This document shows positions 1-11,941 of a stretch of 64,000 nt of DNA, piece after piece. Positions within the stretch are counted from its first letter, which is position 1, and every line of letters begins with the position of its first letter. The DNA is taken from NCBI GenBank assembly GCA_963680875.1, contig OY804575.1:106982505-107046504 (forward strand). The letters run 5' to 3'. Under the pieces are notes generated by a model. That model saw only the letters and a program-made list of their open reading frames with translations. It had not been told where the DNA came from and searched no databases. The position numbers and the translations under genes are program-made. This DNA comes from Bathymodiolus brooksi (taxonomy: Eukaryota; Mollusca; Bivalvia; Mytilida; Modiolidae).

Positions 1-717
1 AAAGGCACAAACACATAAAGGCATATATTCTCCTGTAGAGTTGAGAGTTATATATATAATGCTAAATGTTGAAGATGATCATGAATGTAAGATAAAGAAT
101 AGAGTTTCAGATAGAATTATATTTTTGTGCAATTCAGCTCTGAGAAGAAATTTTTCAGAATGCTAAAAATTCTTCTATAAAGAGAAATATCGAACCTACT
201 CATTCAATCAATGTGTTCTCATTACATGGAAATAATATACATGTACCGTAGTTTGAATTTCAATACACATAGAAACTACTTGCTGCTACAAATAAATAAT
301 TCTGTGTATGACATAAGGGAGATAAATCATAGCATATATTTATTTAAAGATGTATTTGTTAAAGGTTGTCTCCTTTTCATTAATTTTAATTTGGATAATA
401 AATCATTTTAGTTTCTGAGAAAGAGTTATTTATCTTATCTCATTTTGAATTTTCATATTTTAGGAACTCATTAAATCTTGTTCCTAAAGTTTCAAAAATA
501 ATTGGATTAGATATATAAATAACCTAATGTACAGAAACATTTTTTATTTGCTATAAAAATAAAAAAGATCAAAGCTCAATTATCAGTTTGTATTAGAGAA
601 GGAAGTTAATAATTTATTTCACACATACATGTACTGTACAGGAATGTGAATAAGAGGCATCTAAAGAGAGAAAAAAATGGTTTTACATTTTCAAAATTTA
701 AATAATTTTTTTTTTAG
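1..717. other. AT-rich sequence upstream of the first visible RCL1 exon
   Basis: No coding exon or known repeat was recognised. The stretch ends in a poly-T/AG acceptor at 705-717, so it is read as intron of RCL1. Confidence 0.6.
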
Positions 718-3700
718 GTACCAGTCTTCTGTATCAACCTGGTTTATTAGTTGGTGGTAAACTTGATCATGATTGTAATGTACAGAGAGGTATTGGTTAT
801 TACTTGGAAGCCCTCATTTGTTTAGCACCATTCACAAAGACACCTCTTCGTGCAGTACTGAGAGGAGTAACCAATGACCAAACAGATCCTTCTGTAAGTT
901 GTTATAAAGAAAACAAATGTACATATATTATATATTAATAAATGTATCATGATTTATAAGAACATGGTCCATTTGACTTTCTCTATTTATCAGTTGAGTA
1001 AATATAGAATTTTGGCAGTTATATGAAGGTCCACCAGACAGGCATTATAGTTAGTCTGATAGGATGAGCTGTGATGCTTAAGCTTGTGATAATGTATGTC
1101 AAGACCTTCAAATCTCACGTAATTGTTTTTATCAGTAACATCATAATGTGTTTGACGTGACATCGACTGGTAATCTTCAGTACTAGAGTCAGTCCATTGA
1201 AACTGACAAGTCACTAAGATTCATCATAAAAAAAAACCATACATATTGCTGATAAATATTTTCTCTCGTAGTTTTGTACATATATTTCAAGTTTACTATT
1301 GGGTACTAACATTTGAAAAAGATATGTTTCCTTATTTCTCCAGCTAGCTAGGGTTTATTTATTCATCTGATTTCTAAAATTAAATGGATTTTAAAAAACA
1401 TTAATAAAAATTATTATCTAAATCCATATCTCAATTTTGAAGGAAAAAAAATGATCTAAGTATCAATAAATATGGTTTGGGGGAAGATAGGAAAGATTCC
1501 CAAAAATATTTTAAGTCTCTCAAGCAAAGTTTGGAGATTTAGTGTTTTTGCACTGTTTCTTCTAATTATTATTAAATGCATGTTTTATTGAATTTGCAGA
1601 TAGATTTAATAAAAGTTTCCACATTGCCAGTTTTAAAAAGATTTCTAGGAACAGATGAATTTCTTGAATTGAAGGTAATAAATTTTTTTTAGGAACCTTT
1701 TTACTGTGATGTTTATTGTACTTTATTTTTAGTACTAAAATTAATCCGATTGTAGAACCTAATTCTTAATATTATTGTCTCATATTAAAAACAGAAAACA
1801 TAGGTGCACGGAAGTACCTCCTATCTAACATATAAATAAAGGAGAACATGCATTAAATATTGAACATTTACCGCATGATTGAAAATGAATTTGTTTTCAA
1901 CCGCATCGTTAGATATAATGGCTAGCGTGCTTGTCTAGAATGTGGTTGATCGTGGGTTTGAACCTGGGTCAGGTCAAACTAAAGACTATTAATTGGTATT
2001 TGTTGCTTCTTCTCTTGATACACAGCAGTAATAAGTGCAAAGACTGGTTGGCTTGGAATCAAGATAATGTGTATCATGTCTAGCCGTGGACTATTGTTTC
2101 CGTGAGCTAGCACTATCAAAATTTAACTAAGCGTGTTGATCTAGTACAAAGCAGACATTATCATTATCTCATGAAATATAACTTGTTCATGCCATGATAT
2201 AACTGAAAAACTTTGTATTAGACACAATCCTTACTCACTCTCCAACAAACAGACATTATTTATAATTTTCAAAAATGTTTTACAGATTGTAAAGAGAGGA
2301 GCAGCTCCCGAGGGTGGTGGTGAAGTTTATTTCACATGTCCTTGCCGTCAGAAATTAAGACCACTACAGTATACAGACCCAGGAAAAATCAAACGCATTA
2401 GAGGCGTGGCGTATCCTTTTTCTGCTCATGTAATAAATAATTGATGTACAGTCAAAACTATATTAAGAATTCCCCTTTGGGAGATTCAGTGGCCTTATAA
2501 GACAGGTGACCTCTTAAAAGAGGTTCAATTCATATCAAATTTTCTATGACAGGATATCATCATCATCTCATTGAAAATTAACTTGTTCTCGTCATGATAT
2601 AGCTGAAAAATTGCTGAATTGGCGTTAGACAACAATCACTAACTCATTTTATGACAGGACAAGACAAGATAACCTTTAAATACAGGTGACTGCTTAATAG
2701 AGGTGACTGATTGGGCAGGTTTTACTGTATATAACAGATGAAAAAATAAGAAGACGCCATTCCATACAATAAAAAAGGATTCTTGCACATACTAAGGAAC
2801 AACCATCTGACTATGAATTATTAATTTATTTTCATCTATATGTAATCAGTGCCTTTTACCGCTAGAGCTTGATTCCTCCACATGGTGAGGTGTACTTGAT
2901 ACAACATTATGTGATAAAGTTTGTCAGTTACTTGCAGCAGGTCTGGTTTGTCCCAAAATTACACTGGTTTCCTCTACCATTAACTTGACTGCCACACTTT
3001 TAAATTTATTTGTGGTGGAAACTGAAAACCACAGTACCCAGAGAAAATAACTGGACCTTTGTGTAACAGGCAAGTGTTATCCAATGCAATTCGCAACGCC
3101 ACATTTTCAATATTTTATTGTAGGGTTTGAAGTGAATGCATACAGTGATACCTTCAGAAGAGCTAAACACATGTTTTGACCTCAAACATATACCCATAGT
3201 TATAAAAAAATATATATATATATACTGATAATCCAGATTGTCAATCAGAACGTTCACTTACATACACAGTGATTTAGCTAGCACTCGTCACTTTCGTCAT
3301 TGACTATTGATTTTCGAAAGTGACGAGTATTTCCAGTACCCAATTCGTCACTTGAATTTTCAAAAAATCGTAAAAAAAATGTTTGTAACAATCCATTCTT
3401 CTTCATTTGCTGATTAAAACTAATTAGTCACTACAATGACATTTTATTACATGTTACAAGCCAATCAACAGATTATAGAATTTTTGTTTTGATTGCATAA
3501 TCTTTGATCTCACCTGGTTTGATTTACCTGGGCAAAGAATTCAATCAACGATAATAATTTTTTTTTATAGTTATGACATGTACTCAAAATGCCACAGTAT
3601 GTATTTAAAGTGGACATATTTTTGTAATCGCCATATGGGCGCAATTTCGCATGGGGAAAGTTGCCGTCAAAATATATAAATTGCACGATTCGTCTCAATG

Positions 3701-6700
3701 TCTGCCATAACGAACTATTTTTGCCAAATTTATGAAAATGTCGATATCATGTTTATTGAAATCTATCATATCCATTAAAGTATTTTGAAAGTGATTTTCT
3801 CAAAAAGTCATAACTTTGATTGAAAAAACCAAGGATGTGTATACACGTCCTTTGAAGAAACTAAAAAAAAATAAAAATTGGCACGATCAACAGGAGTTCG
3901 CAATCCACCGAAGCTACTTTTAACCAAACAAACTTTTGATGTATTTATTATCATTTCTGTGAAATGAAATCTTAGTTCTGATATTTAATATGGTCATTTA
4001 TATGCAAAGGTTGGCCATTCAATTCGTTGAAATGCACTGCACGAGAATGCATAGGGCCTATAAGTTTTTTTTATATATTGATCAGCATCCAGGTAACAAT
4101 TGCGTTCTATTTATAGAACTATTTACAAACAGACACGTGTCTGCAAAATAACTACAGTATTTTTATTCCAATTGTTGCAATTTGATTATGAGGTCTGAGA
4201 AATAATTATTAATTTACAACTTGCTTCAGTTTTTTGACGTTTGGGATATGATATCCGAAGTTTGTTCTATACCGATTTCCTACAAAGAATCTAGATAGAA
4301 GTTGGACCTTTGGGCAAACTGGCAGAGTTTTTTTTTCTGCTGAAGACTACACAAATATGAGTTATTACAATTGTTGTGGTATTAGACAAAAGCACAGTGA
4401 CATTTCAAAAAGGGTGGGGGAGGGGGTTATTACAATTTGTGTGGTATTAGACCAAAGCACAGTAATATTTCAAAGGGGGTGGGGGGGGTATTACAATTTG
4501 TGTGGTACATTTTTTGTATTGAGATCAAAATAGTGGCAATGTTATGTTTTATTAGTTGGTTGTTAATTTGCAGAGTATGTTCCCATCCTAGGAGGTTTTC
4601 AATCTCCATTACTAACCAATAAGGCAACGTAACTGATTATAAGATTAAGCTCATTATATTCTTGTTTATTCATAATTTAGAAAAAAAATCTGTTCCGCAA
4701 AAGTGACTAATGGTCTCAAAATCCTGGCTAAATCCCTGATACATGTAGATAATTATCCTTAACAAGTAATACAGATGGTCTGTAAGAGTTTCTCCAGTAA
4801 CTAATAACAGAATAGTAGAATCAGCTAGAAGTATACTCAATAAATTTATACCAGATATTTATATTTACACTGATCATTACAAAGGAAGCCATTCTGGCAA
4901 GTAAGTTACTTTAAAGGATTTAAACACTGAATTATTTTTTTTAAATGGTCATTGAAGAAAAAAGAAAAAGCCTTTTGAGTATGACTTTTTACTCGTACTC
5001 GGAAAACAGCCAATCAGAACATTGTATTCAATACATACAATGTTCTGATTGGACGATTTTGGAGTACAAGTAAGAAACTAAACTCTAAGAGTTTTATGAG
5101 CGTAAGGTCAGATCTTTTATGTTTTTATTGTTGTTGGCATTTGAATATGGTGCCATTCGTGGAGTTTAATTTTGGCAGTTGCATGAGACACTTGGCTTGC
5201 ATGATGACGTAAAAGTTTTTTTCAACCAGAATTATATAATTGTCAAGATAAGGAAAAGAAGTGACCTTTGACCAGGATTGGGATTATAGGTGTAAAATAC
5301 CTTTATCAACAAATTTTTAGCTCACCTTGCCAAAGGCAACGTGAGCTTTTTGCATCACTTGTTGTCCGTTAACCTTTCACATTTTAAGCTTCTTCTCTGA
5401 AACCCCTTAGCCAAATGAATTAAAACTTGGTAGGAAGCATCTATGGAAGGTCCTCTATAAAGAATGTACATTTCGTCCTGAACTGTTTACAAACATGGCC
5501 GCAACTGGCAATGCTTGTTTCTGATTGGTTGATTTCTAAAAAAAAAAAATTCATCGGAAACTGCTTGGCCAAATGTTGGGAGCATCTATGGAAGGTCCTC
5601 TATAAAGATTCATGCTATCAACAGATTCTTATTTGACTGCAAACTTTTTAGCTCACCTTGCCAAAAGCAATGTGAGCTTTTGCCATCACTTGGCATCCGT
5701 CGTCTGACATCTGTCGTCTTTTCACATTTTAATCTTCTCCTCTGAAATCTCTCAGCCAAATGAACTGAAACTTGGTATGAAGCATCTATCGAAGGTCCTC
5801 TCTAAAATTGCTCATTTTGTCCCGATCTATTAACAAACATAGCCACCACAGGCAATTCTTGTTTCTGATTGGCCGATTTTTTTAAAATCTTCTCCTTCGA
5901 AACCACTTGGCCAAGTGAACCGAAACTTGGTAGGAAGCATCTATGGAATGTCCTCTCTATAAAGATTGCTTATTTCATACCGATCCGTTAACAAACATGG
6001 CCACCACAGGCAATTCTTGTTTCTGATTGGTTCATTTCTGAAAAAATTCTCTCCATTGTAGTAAACTTTTAAGAGAGATAACTCTTTCCTTTAAATTGTT
6101 AAAAGAAAGATAACTTGCCATTATCTCCCTTAGAAATTAACTAATGCTGATATAGTGTAACATGTTTATACTATACATTACATGTAGGTATTCACATTTT
6201 AATATTCTCTGAAACCCATCAGCCAAATGAACTGAAACTTTGTAGGAAGCATCTATGGAAGGTCCTCTCTAAAGAGTGCACATTTCGTCCCGATCGGCTA
6301 GCAAACATGATCACCACAGGCAATTCTTGTTTCTGATTGGTCGATATCTAAAAAATCTTCTCCTCTGAAACTGCCTAGCCAAATGAACCGAAACTTGGTA
6401 GGAAGCATCTACATGTATGGGAGGCTCTGTATTATGTTTCCTCAAAGCAGAATGAAAGGTGAGCGACACAGGCTCAGCCCACTGAGCCACTAGTTATGTT
6501 ATAGTCCATCTGTAGACACAATAGTTTCCATGCGATAAGTTTAGTTCTAGTTGACCAATTCTTCTGATTTTTATATAACACAAAGATCCTTTGTATAGAA
6601 TTAAGGTTTGGATTTATTTGGGGGTATTGTATCCCTGCCCATCTCCAAACAAGAGTCAGTAAAGTGCAAAATTAGGTGTATCTGTTTTTTGTGCAGTCAT

Positions 6701-9700
6701 TTACATATTGGAATGGAAACCAAAGTAGACCACCAACCTACTGACAATCTTAATCTCACAAGGTTTTACATCTTAACACTGGATCCAACTAGCTACCATA
6801 CCATCATTGTCACAGCCATAGAGACCCTGACATTAGAAGAACAAAAATGATATTATATGACACATTTTAAATGTTAAATATGAACCCATACATTAGTATG
6901 TTTTTAACCAATCTATGTTAATAAAATATTAGTACCCGTCATATATTAAAAACACACTTATTTGAATTAGATCTCCGGGTTATGGTTTAACATTAGTAGC
7001 AGAAACATTAAATGGAACTTTCCTGGCGGCAGAGGTTACATCAAATCCTAAAGGGTCACAGCCTTCTGTTCCTGAAGATATAGGAATAGATGGTGCTAAG
7101 CTACTCCTAGAAGAAATATATAGGGTATGTATCCTGAGTATTTAATCAGTGAGTTGAAGAGTTTTTTTTTCAAATAGCCAATCTTTTGAATTAAAGATCT
7201 TACAAACTATTAGTGGGCTTTAAACCCACAATCGGGGCCATGATCGTATGGTAGTTGTAAATCCAACTACCTTTGCAATCAGTGCCTATCACCACATGTG
7301 AGTTCAAATCTCGATCAGGGCGAGGTGTGCAACATTATGTGATAAAGTTTGTCAGTGACTTGCAACAGGTCATGGTTTTCTCCTGGTCCTACGGTTTCCT
7401 CCACCAATAAAACTGACCGCCACGATATAACTAAAATATTGTTGAAACAAACAAACAAACATAAACCCACAATCTGTCACATTCAAGGTGAGCATGCTGA
7501 GCAGTACACCACCCAGCAGCTTTTTTAACTAAAGAAGTATGAAATTATAATATTTACTTTAAGTGAAACTTATTAATATGATCGCTTTATTAAAACAAAA
7601 ATACATTGGTGGTGTAATACTTTGCATGCTCACCTCGAGTGTGGTAGATTGTGGACACAAGCCTTGATCAGGTCAAACCAAAGACTATGAAATTGGTATT
7701 TGTTGCTTGTCTGCTAAGCATGCAACATTAAGGATAGAGAGCACAGACTGTTTTGCTGAGGATATTATAATGTGTCTGAGTGGAGGGACACAGACTGTTG
7801 TTTCAGTGAACTAGCATTAAAAAAATCCAACTAAGCATGTTGGTCTATTACAAAGCGGACATCACTATCATATCATCGAATGTAGCTTGTTCTTGCCATG
7901 ATATAGCTGAAAAATTGCTCAATTAGATTTAAACAACAATCACTCCCTCACTCACTATTTCAAATAAATTCATAAGAAGTGGTATGAATGTACATGTAAA
8001 TGGATCTTAGAAAAAAATATCATGTGACATTGCATTTATCGAGGTAAAACATGCTCTACTGTTACATTGCATTGGCACCCAACTAGATAACCCACAATGG
8101 TCAGAACAAGCATCTTGTTATTGTAGGGGTTGGTTTTTTTTCCAATGATATACTTTATTATATATTGTTTGTAATTTTTTCAGGGAGGATGTGTAGATTC
8201 TAACAACCAGGCAATGACAGCTTTATTTATGGTTCTCGGAGCACAAGATGTTTCTAAAGTACAAACAGGAGAACTATCACCATATATGTTAGTACTTGTA
8301 GTCATTAAATGATACAGTGAAATCTGTCTAAACCAAACTTGAAATAAAGTCCTACAAAAGTTGTTCCAAATGTGATTTGGTTTATACAGGTTTCACTATG
8401 TTTTGTTACTCATTAACTACCGTATTCAACTTTTGTGCCTATCTCCACTAAAGTTGTGATTACGAATCCCTTTCATGACCAGGTGTACCCATACAACATT
8501 ATGTGATAAAGTTTGTCAATGACTTGTGGAAGGTCTGACAGTGGTTTTCTCCTGGTACTTCAATTTTCTCCATCATTAAAACTGACTGCAACAATATAGC
8601 TGAAATATTGTTGATAATGGTGTTCAACACAATAACCTTAATGCTAACCCTATTCAACTTTTTATTGTCTACATTTACTATATAAATCACCACCTTTCTT
8701 GCCAAAAAATGTTAGAAAGAGTGGCATGCATGTTCGTAATTACAGTAATCAACTTTGTAATTATACCCCCCGCAAACAAAGTTTGGGGGGGGGTATATAG
8801 GAATCACCCTGTCCGTCGGTCCATGTACCTTGTAAGCGCAACTGCTCCTAAGCGGCTTATTGGATTTTTATGAAACTTTACACATTTGTAGTACACTACC
8901 TGCAGATGTGCATGAAGGAATATGGTTGCTGTCCAAAATTTAAAAGGGGAGATAATTCAACTTATACTTTCACGAAAAGGGGGGGGGGGCATGTACCTTG
9001 TAAGCACAACTCCTACTTAGCTGCTTATTGAATTTTTATGAAACTTTACACAGTTGTAGTACACAACCTGTAGATGTGCATGAAGGAATACCGGGATGTT
9101 GTCTAAAATTTAGAAGGGGAGATAATTCAACTTATACTTTCACGAAAAGGAGGGTCGTGTACCTTGTAAGCGCAACTCCTCCTAAGCGGCTTATTGGAGT
9201 TTTGTGAAACTTAACACAGTTGTAGTACATTACCTGCAGATGTGCATGAAGGAATATGGTTGCTGTCCAAAATTTAAAAGGGGAGATAATTCAACTTATA
9301 ATTTCACGAAAAGGGGGTGGGGGGCATGTACCTTGTAAGTGCAACTCCTACTAAACTGCTTATTGAATTTTTATGAAACTGTACACAGTTGTAGTACACA
9401 ACCTGCAGATGTGCATGAAGGAATACTGTTGCTGTCTAAAATTTAGAAGGGGAGATAATTCAACTTATAGTTTCACGAAAAGGGGGGTCGTGTACTTTGT
9501 AAGCGCAACTCCTCCTAAGCAGCTTATTGGAGTTTTGTGAAACTTTACACAGTTGTAGTACACTACCTGCAGATGTGCATGAAGGAATATTTTTTTTATT
9601 TTTTTTTTTTTATTTGTTTCTTCAATAGTCAGGAATTTACATTCATAAAAAAGCCCATACATTACCACCTGACATGGATGTACAAGGATTTACAACATAA

Positions 9701-11116
9701 TTATTATGTGACTATTGCATTTTTTTTAAAGTTAATTAATAAGCAAAATATGACATGAATAAATAAATCAATTGAGACACATTCATTCTTTCACATTCTC
9801 TCTCTCCCTTTCATAACAACACCCATTCCTTTACAATATCTGTCTTCTATTATTTTGTGACTTTAGTAACTTACTCCTAATTGATACAATTCATGCAAAT
9901 AAATGCATAAAAATAAATAACGTAGTATACCCAGGTACCTATCCGTAGTTAAAATTCTGGAAAAACATGTTTCACTGGGGTCCAGTATTTTTCAAAACCT
10001 TTCAAGTTGTTGTTCGTTATGGCTAGATATTGTTCAAGTGAATACTAATTTTTAATTCGATACTTCAATTCTATGATATTTGGAATTTTTTCTTTTAGTT
10101 TACATTTATATATATATAATTTTTAGCTATAAGGATCAGCAAGTTAAGAGTTAAACTTTCTTCTTTAAATCCAAGCAAAAATTGTTCTTTGTGAAATTCA
10201 ATATTGTGAAAATAGCGTTTAAGACAGTCATAGAAAGCTCTCAGGAAAGGAAATATCAAAGGACAATTAAAAAATAAATGTTCAACCGTTTCATCTTCAA
10301 CATTGCAAAATGAGCACAATTTTGTGTCTTTAATATGAATTTTGAATAAAAAGGTATTAGTAGGTATAACTCTATGAAGGAATATGGTTGCTGTCCAAAA
10401 TTTAAAAGGGGAGATAATTCAACTTATACTTTCACGAAAAAGGGGGGCATGTACCTTGTAAGTGCAACTCCTACTAAACTGCTTATTGAATTTTTATGCA
10501 ACTTTACACAGTTGTAGTACACAACCTGCAGATGTGCATGAAGGAATACCGGGATGTTGTCTCCTTGACATAACTCCATATCCGTTCATTTTTCATAGTT
10601 AACTTTCTAATATACCTGTATTCCAAAGTTTGAACATCATAGTATTGCAAGCGGGGGGTATCACTCAGTGAGGTCACTCACAGTTCTAATTAATTATAGG
10701 GTTACGGTAATTGTGTTCAATGCCACTTTCAACAAAAGTCCAATACAAATGACAAATTTTACTGGAAAGAGCAGAAACAAGCATCATTCCAAGGGTGCCG
10801 TCTCTCAAGTCCACGCTATATTATTACCGTTTCTCACCATTTGCTTTACATGAGAGCAGGAACCAGGGTATTATTAAAAGTTATGCTAGATAATTAAATT
10901 ATTTGTAAACCTTTGCTGAACAGTTAATTTTACCTGTTTGATACATATTTCAGGATACAGTATTTACGAGACATCAGAGATTTCTTTCAAGTCATGTTCA
11001 AAGTGGAACCACAAAATCAAACAGAAGAAGATGAAGATTTACGACTTGGTGGTGAAAAACTGATATTAACTTGTGTTGGTGTAGGATATTCTAATGTCAG
11101 TAAAGCTATTTCTTGA
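718..11116 (+). CDS. RCL1: RCL1, RNA 3'-terminal phosphate cyclase-like protein (3' part, seven coding exons)
   Basis: Coding exons at 718-893, 1600-1674, 2286-2410, 4775-4900, 6971-7124, 8184-8287 and 10954-11116 (TGA at 11114-11116). Every junction has AG/GT and the phases join without a break, giving about 306 residues. This is the expected length for an animal RCL1 (about 370 aa) lacking its first ~68 residues, whose exons lie left of the window; nothing in 1-717 resembles them. Recognisable stretches in order are [92 protein letters not shown] and [16 protein letters not shown]1 is a nucleolar relative of the RtcA cyclase that works with the GTPase BMS1 in early 18S pre-rRNA processing; the family is not thought to retain cyclase activity. 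Introns 3-6 are swollen by mobile elements. No AATAAA was seen directly after the stop. Family call very sure; exon ends predicted. Confidence 0.93.
1901..2240 (+). repeat. tRNA-derived SINE, family A (diverged copy)
   Basis: The tRNA-like head (CCGCATCGTTAG, then GGGTTTGAACCTGGGTCAGG as box-B region) is followed by the body and by the tail with the CATGATATAACTGAAA core. It matches the well-preserved copy at 29058-29422. It lies in RCL1 intron 2. Confidence 0.75.
2449..2730. mobile_element. Short TIR element with TA flanks, carrying a SINE-A remnant
   Basis: The left end TACAGTCAAAACT and right end AGGTTTTACTGTA are inverted and TA-flanked, as in Tc1/mariner/pogo-type MITEs. Inside are related 'aggtgac-ct-cttaa' motifs in both arms and, at 2554-2649, a 3' piece of SINE A. 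The terminal match is short, so the superfamily is an inference. Confidence 0.5.
2554..2649 (+). repeat. SINE-A 3' fragment
   Basis: Matches only the last ~95 bp of SINE A: the ATCATCTCATTGAAAATTAA block, the GATATAGCTGAAAAATTGCT core and the CAACAATCACT tail. Confidence 0.7.
2846..3000 (+). repeat. SINE family B, partial copy
   Basis: Contains the diagnostic CAACATTATGTGATAAAGTT, a degenerate 'ttgcagcaggtctgg' block and 'ggtttcctctaccatta'. The tRNA-like head and 3' tail are damaged. Confidence 0.65.
3283..3328. repeat. Small perfect hairpin
   Basis: ACTCGTCACTTTCG at 3283-3296 is the exact reverse complement of 3315-3328, with an 18-nt loop. Probably a relic of a foldback MITE; no function is suggested. 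Confidence 0.6.
4360..4508. repeat. ~63-bp tandem repeat, about 2.3 copies
   Basis: A unit containing ATTACAATTTGTGTGGTATT, AGACCAAAGCACAGT and a G-rich tail is repeated head to tail. Open frames overlapping it on both strands are by-products of the repeat. Confidence 0.75.
4988..5073. repeat. Foldback hairpin
   Basis: CCAATCAGAACATTGTAT and its reverse complement ATACAATGTTCTGATTGG are separated by about 7 nt. The outer parts also pair imperfectly (actcgtactc / gagtacaagt). Typical of short foldback MITEs. Confidence 0.65.
5318..6494 (+). mobile_element. Pearl/Helitron-like non-autonomous element with ~165-bp tandem core (two heads)
   Basis: The head hairpin GCTCACCTTGCC/GGCAACGTGAGC occurs at 5321 and again at 5652. 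The core repeats GAAACTTGGTAGGAAGCATC, TATGGAAGGTCCTCT and CAGGCAATTCTTGTTTCTG about every 160-170 bp. The right end is a hairpin (GGCTCAG...CTGAGCC) followed by CTAG|T, the pattern of Helitron 3' termini. The first head with about two core units looks like an aborted or recombined copy abutting the second. No protein is encoded; the small open frames inside are not genes. Lies in RCL1 intron 4. Confidence 0.75.
7234..7461 (+). repeat. tRNA-derived SINE, family B, with perfect 13-bp TSD
   Basis: Flanked by TAAACCCACAATC at 7221-7233 and 7462-7474. The head holds GTAGTTGTAAATCCAACTAC and the box-B-like GAGTTCAAATCTCG; then CATTATGTGATAAAGTTTG, the 'ccaataaaactgaccgcca' block, the GATATAACTGAAATATTGTT-type tail, and a short (AAAC)n end. 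This copy fixes the 5'-to-3' direction of the family. Confidence 0.85.
7603..7954 (+). repeat. SINE family A, nearly full length
   Basis: Head 'ggtggtgtaatac..ctcacctcgagtgtggtagattgtgg' has a damaged box B. The body (AACCAAAGACTATGAAATTGG), core tail and CAATCACTCCCTCACTCAC end are intact. Lies in RCL1 intron 5. Confidence 0.8.
8313..8398. mobile_element. Short TIR MITE (86 bp)
   Basis: TACAGTGAAATCTGTCTAAA at the left and TTTATACAGGTTTCACTAT at the right are inverted copies with minor mismatches. TA-flanked, Tc1/mariner/pogo style. Confidence 0.6.
8432..8640 (+). repeat. SINE family B, diverged copy
   Basis: CAACATTATGTGATAAAGTT, 'aaaactgactgcaacaatat' and 'agctgaaatattgttgataa' are in the right order; the head is degraded. 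Confidence 0.65.
9591..10373 (-). mobile_element. 5'-truncated LINE inserted in a pearl core unit, with 12-bp TSD
   Basis: The target-site duplication ATGAAGGAATAT flanks it at 9579-9590 and 10374-10385. The plus-strand left end is a T-rich run, the poly-A tail of a minus-strand element. The encoded fragment at 10095-10373 reads ...[20 protein letters not shown], the Cys/His (C-x2-C...H-x4-C) motif found after the reverse transcriptase in many LINE ORF2 proteins. Only the ORF2 C-terminus and a ~500-bp 3' UTR are present, so the copy is inert. Confidence 0.85.
10095..10373 (-). pseudogene. LINE ORF2 C-terminal fragment (zinc-binding RT tail)
   Basis: Open on the minus strand through the insertion's 5' break. 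The Cys/His motif near the start is followed by a hydrophobic helical stretch and a stop at 10095. The length (about 90 aa) and lack of RT domain mark it as a remnant. Confidence 0.8.
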
Positions 11117-11269
11117 TAAACATATTGTGGTTAATATTTGTGCCATATAAAATCTCACCATTTGGTTCACTCTGTCCACAATCATAGTTTAATGTCACTG
11201 AACATTATTTTGGAATCAAAGCTTTATTAGGTTTGTAAATGGGTGAAAAGGATTTTTTCTTGATCTGTC

Positions 11270-11450
11270 TGTTAATACAGTAATCCCCTTCTTGCAAGGC
11301 CACTCCCACCAAATGCCACCCATCTTATCAGACCAGATTTCATATACATTTAGTTAATCAAAAACACTGATATTGTCCTGCTCAAAAAGGGCCAATCATC
11401 ATATAAGGCCCATTTTTCATAAGGAGTGGCTTTTAAAGAGAGGGACTTTC
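11270..11450. repeat. Dispersed repeat piece resembling 12,920-13,085
   Basis: 'gccac...cttatcagaccagatttcatatacat' and 'ggagtggcttttaaagagagg' resemble 'cttatcaggccagatttcagatgcat' and 'gtggccttataagtggggg' further on. Probably two copies of one degraded TIR element. Confidence 0.45.
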
Positions 11451-11659
11451 TTCGTTGAGTTGTATACTTTTTCCCTTATTTCATTATTTCTTCTTTTTTT
11501 TTTAATTTTCCAAAAGTTTTTAAAACATTTAATATAATATTACAAGTTACAGTGTAAAAGCTTGTAAATAATACAGTTCAAGAATTATAGCTTAAATAGA
11601 TATACTAGCTGTTGTGTCTGTCCATCTGAAACAATTGATTATTTGACGATACATTTTTG

Positions 11660-11790
11660 TGAGTGTGTGAGTGATTATTGTTTAATACCAAATGAGCAAT
11701 TTTTCAGCCATATCATGGCAAGAACAAGTTACTTTTTGATAAGAAGATGATGCCTGATTAGCTATAGGCCAACATACCTAGCTGTATTAA
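11660..11790 (-). repeat. SINE-A 3' fragment, reverse orientation
   Basis: GTGAGTGATTATTGTTTAAT is followed by 'gagcaatttttcagccatatcatggcaagaacaagtta', the reverse complement of the SINE-A tail. Confidence 0.7.
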
Positions 11791-11941
11791 TAATGTTGTT
11801 TTAGGTTACTGATGAAAAAGTCTTCAGGTAGACATGTCTCTCTAGTCAGGCACATTACTATGACTCTGACCCAACTAGCTGTTTTTCTTCCTCCTTTATA
11901 TTGTGTGCTGATCATAGAAACATCACATACCAATTTTCTAG

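Larger units (their letters stand above)
8764..10661 (+). mobile_element. Second pearl-like element: ~165-bp tandem core between TACCCCCCGC ends
   Basis: Begins TACCCCCCGCAAACAAAGTT, followed by a G run that can fold back. It ends ...GCGGGGGGTA, so the 10-bp ends are inverted. The core unit (GTACCTTGTAAGCGCAACTC, GAAACTTTACACAGTTGTAG, GCAGATGTGCATGAAGGAAT, GGGGAGATAATTCAACTTAT) begins near 8825, 8990, 9157, 9327 and 9490, resuming near 10375-10560 after an interrupting LINE. Non-coding. Confidence 0.7.
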
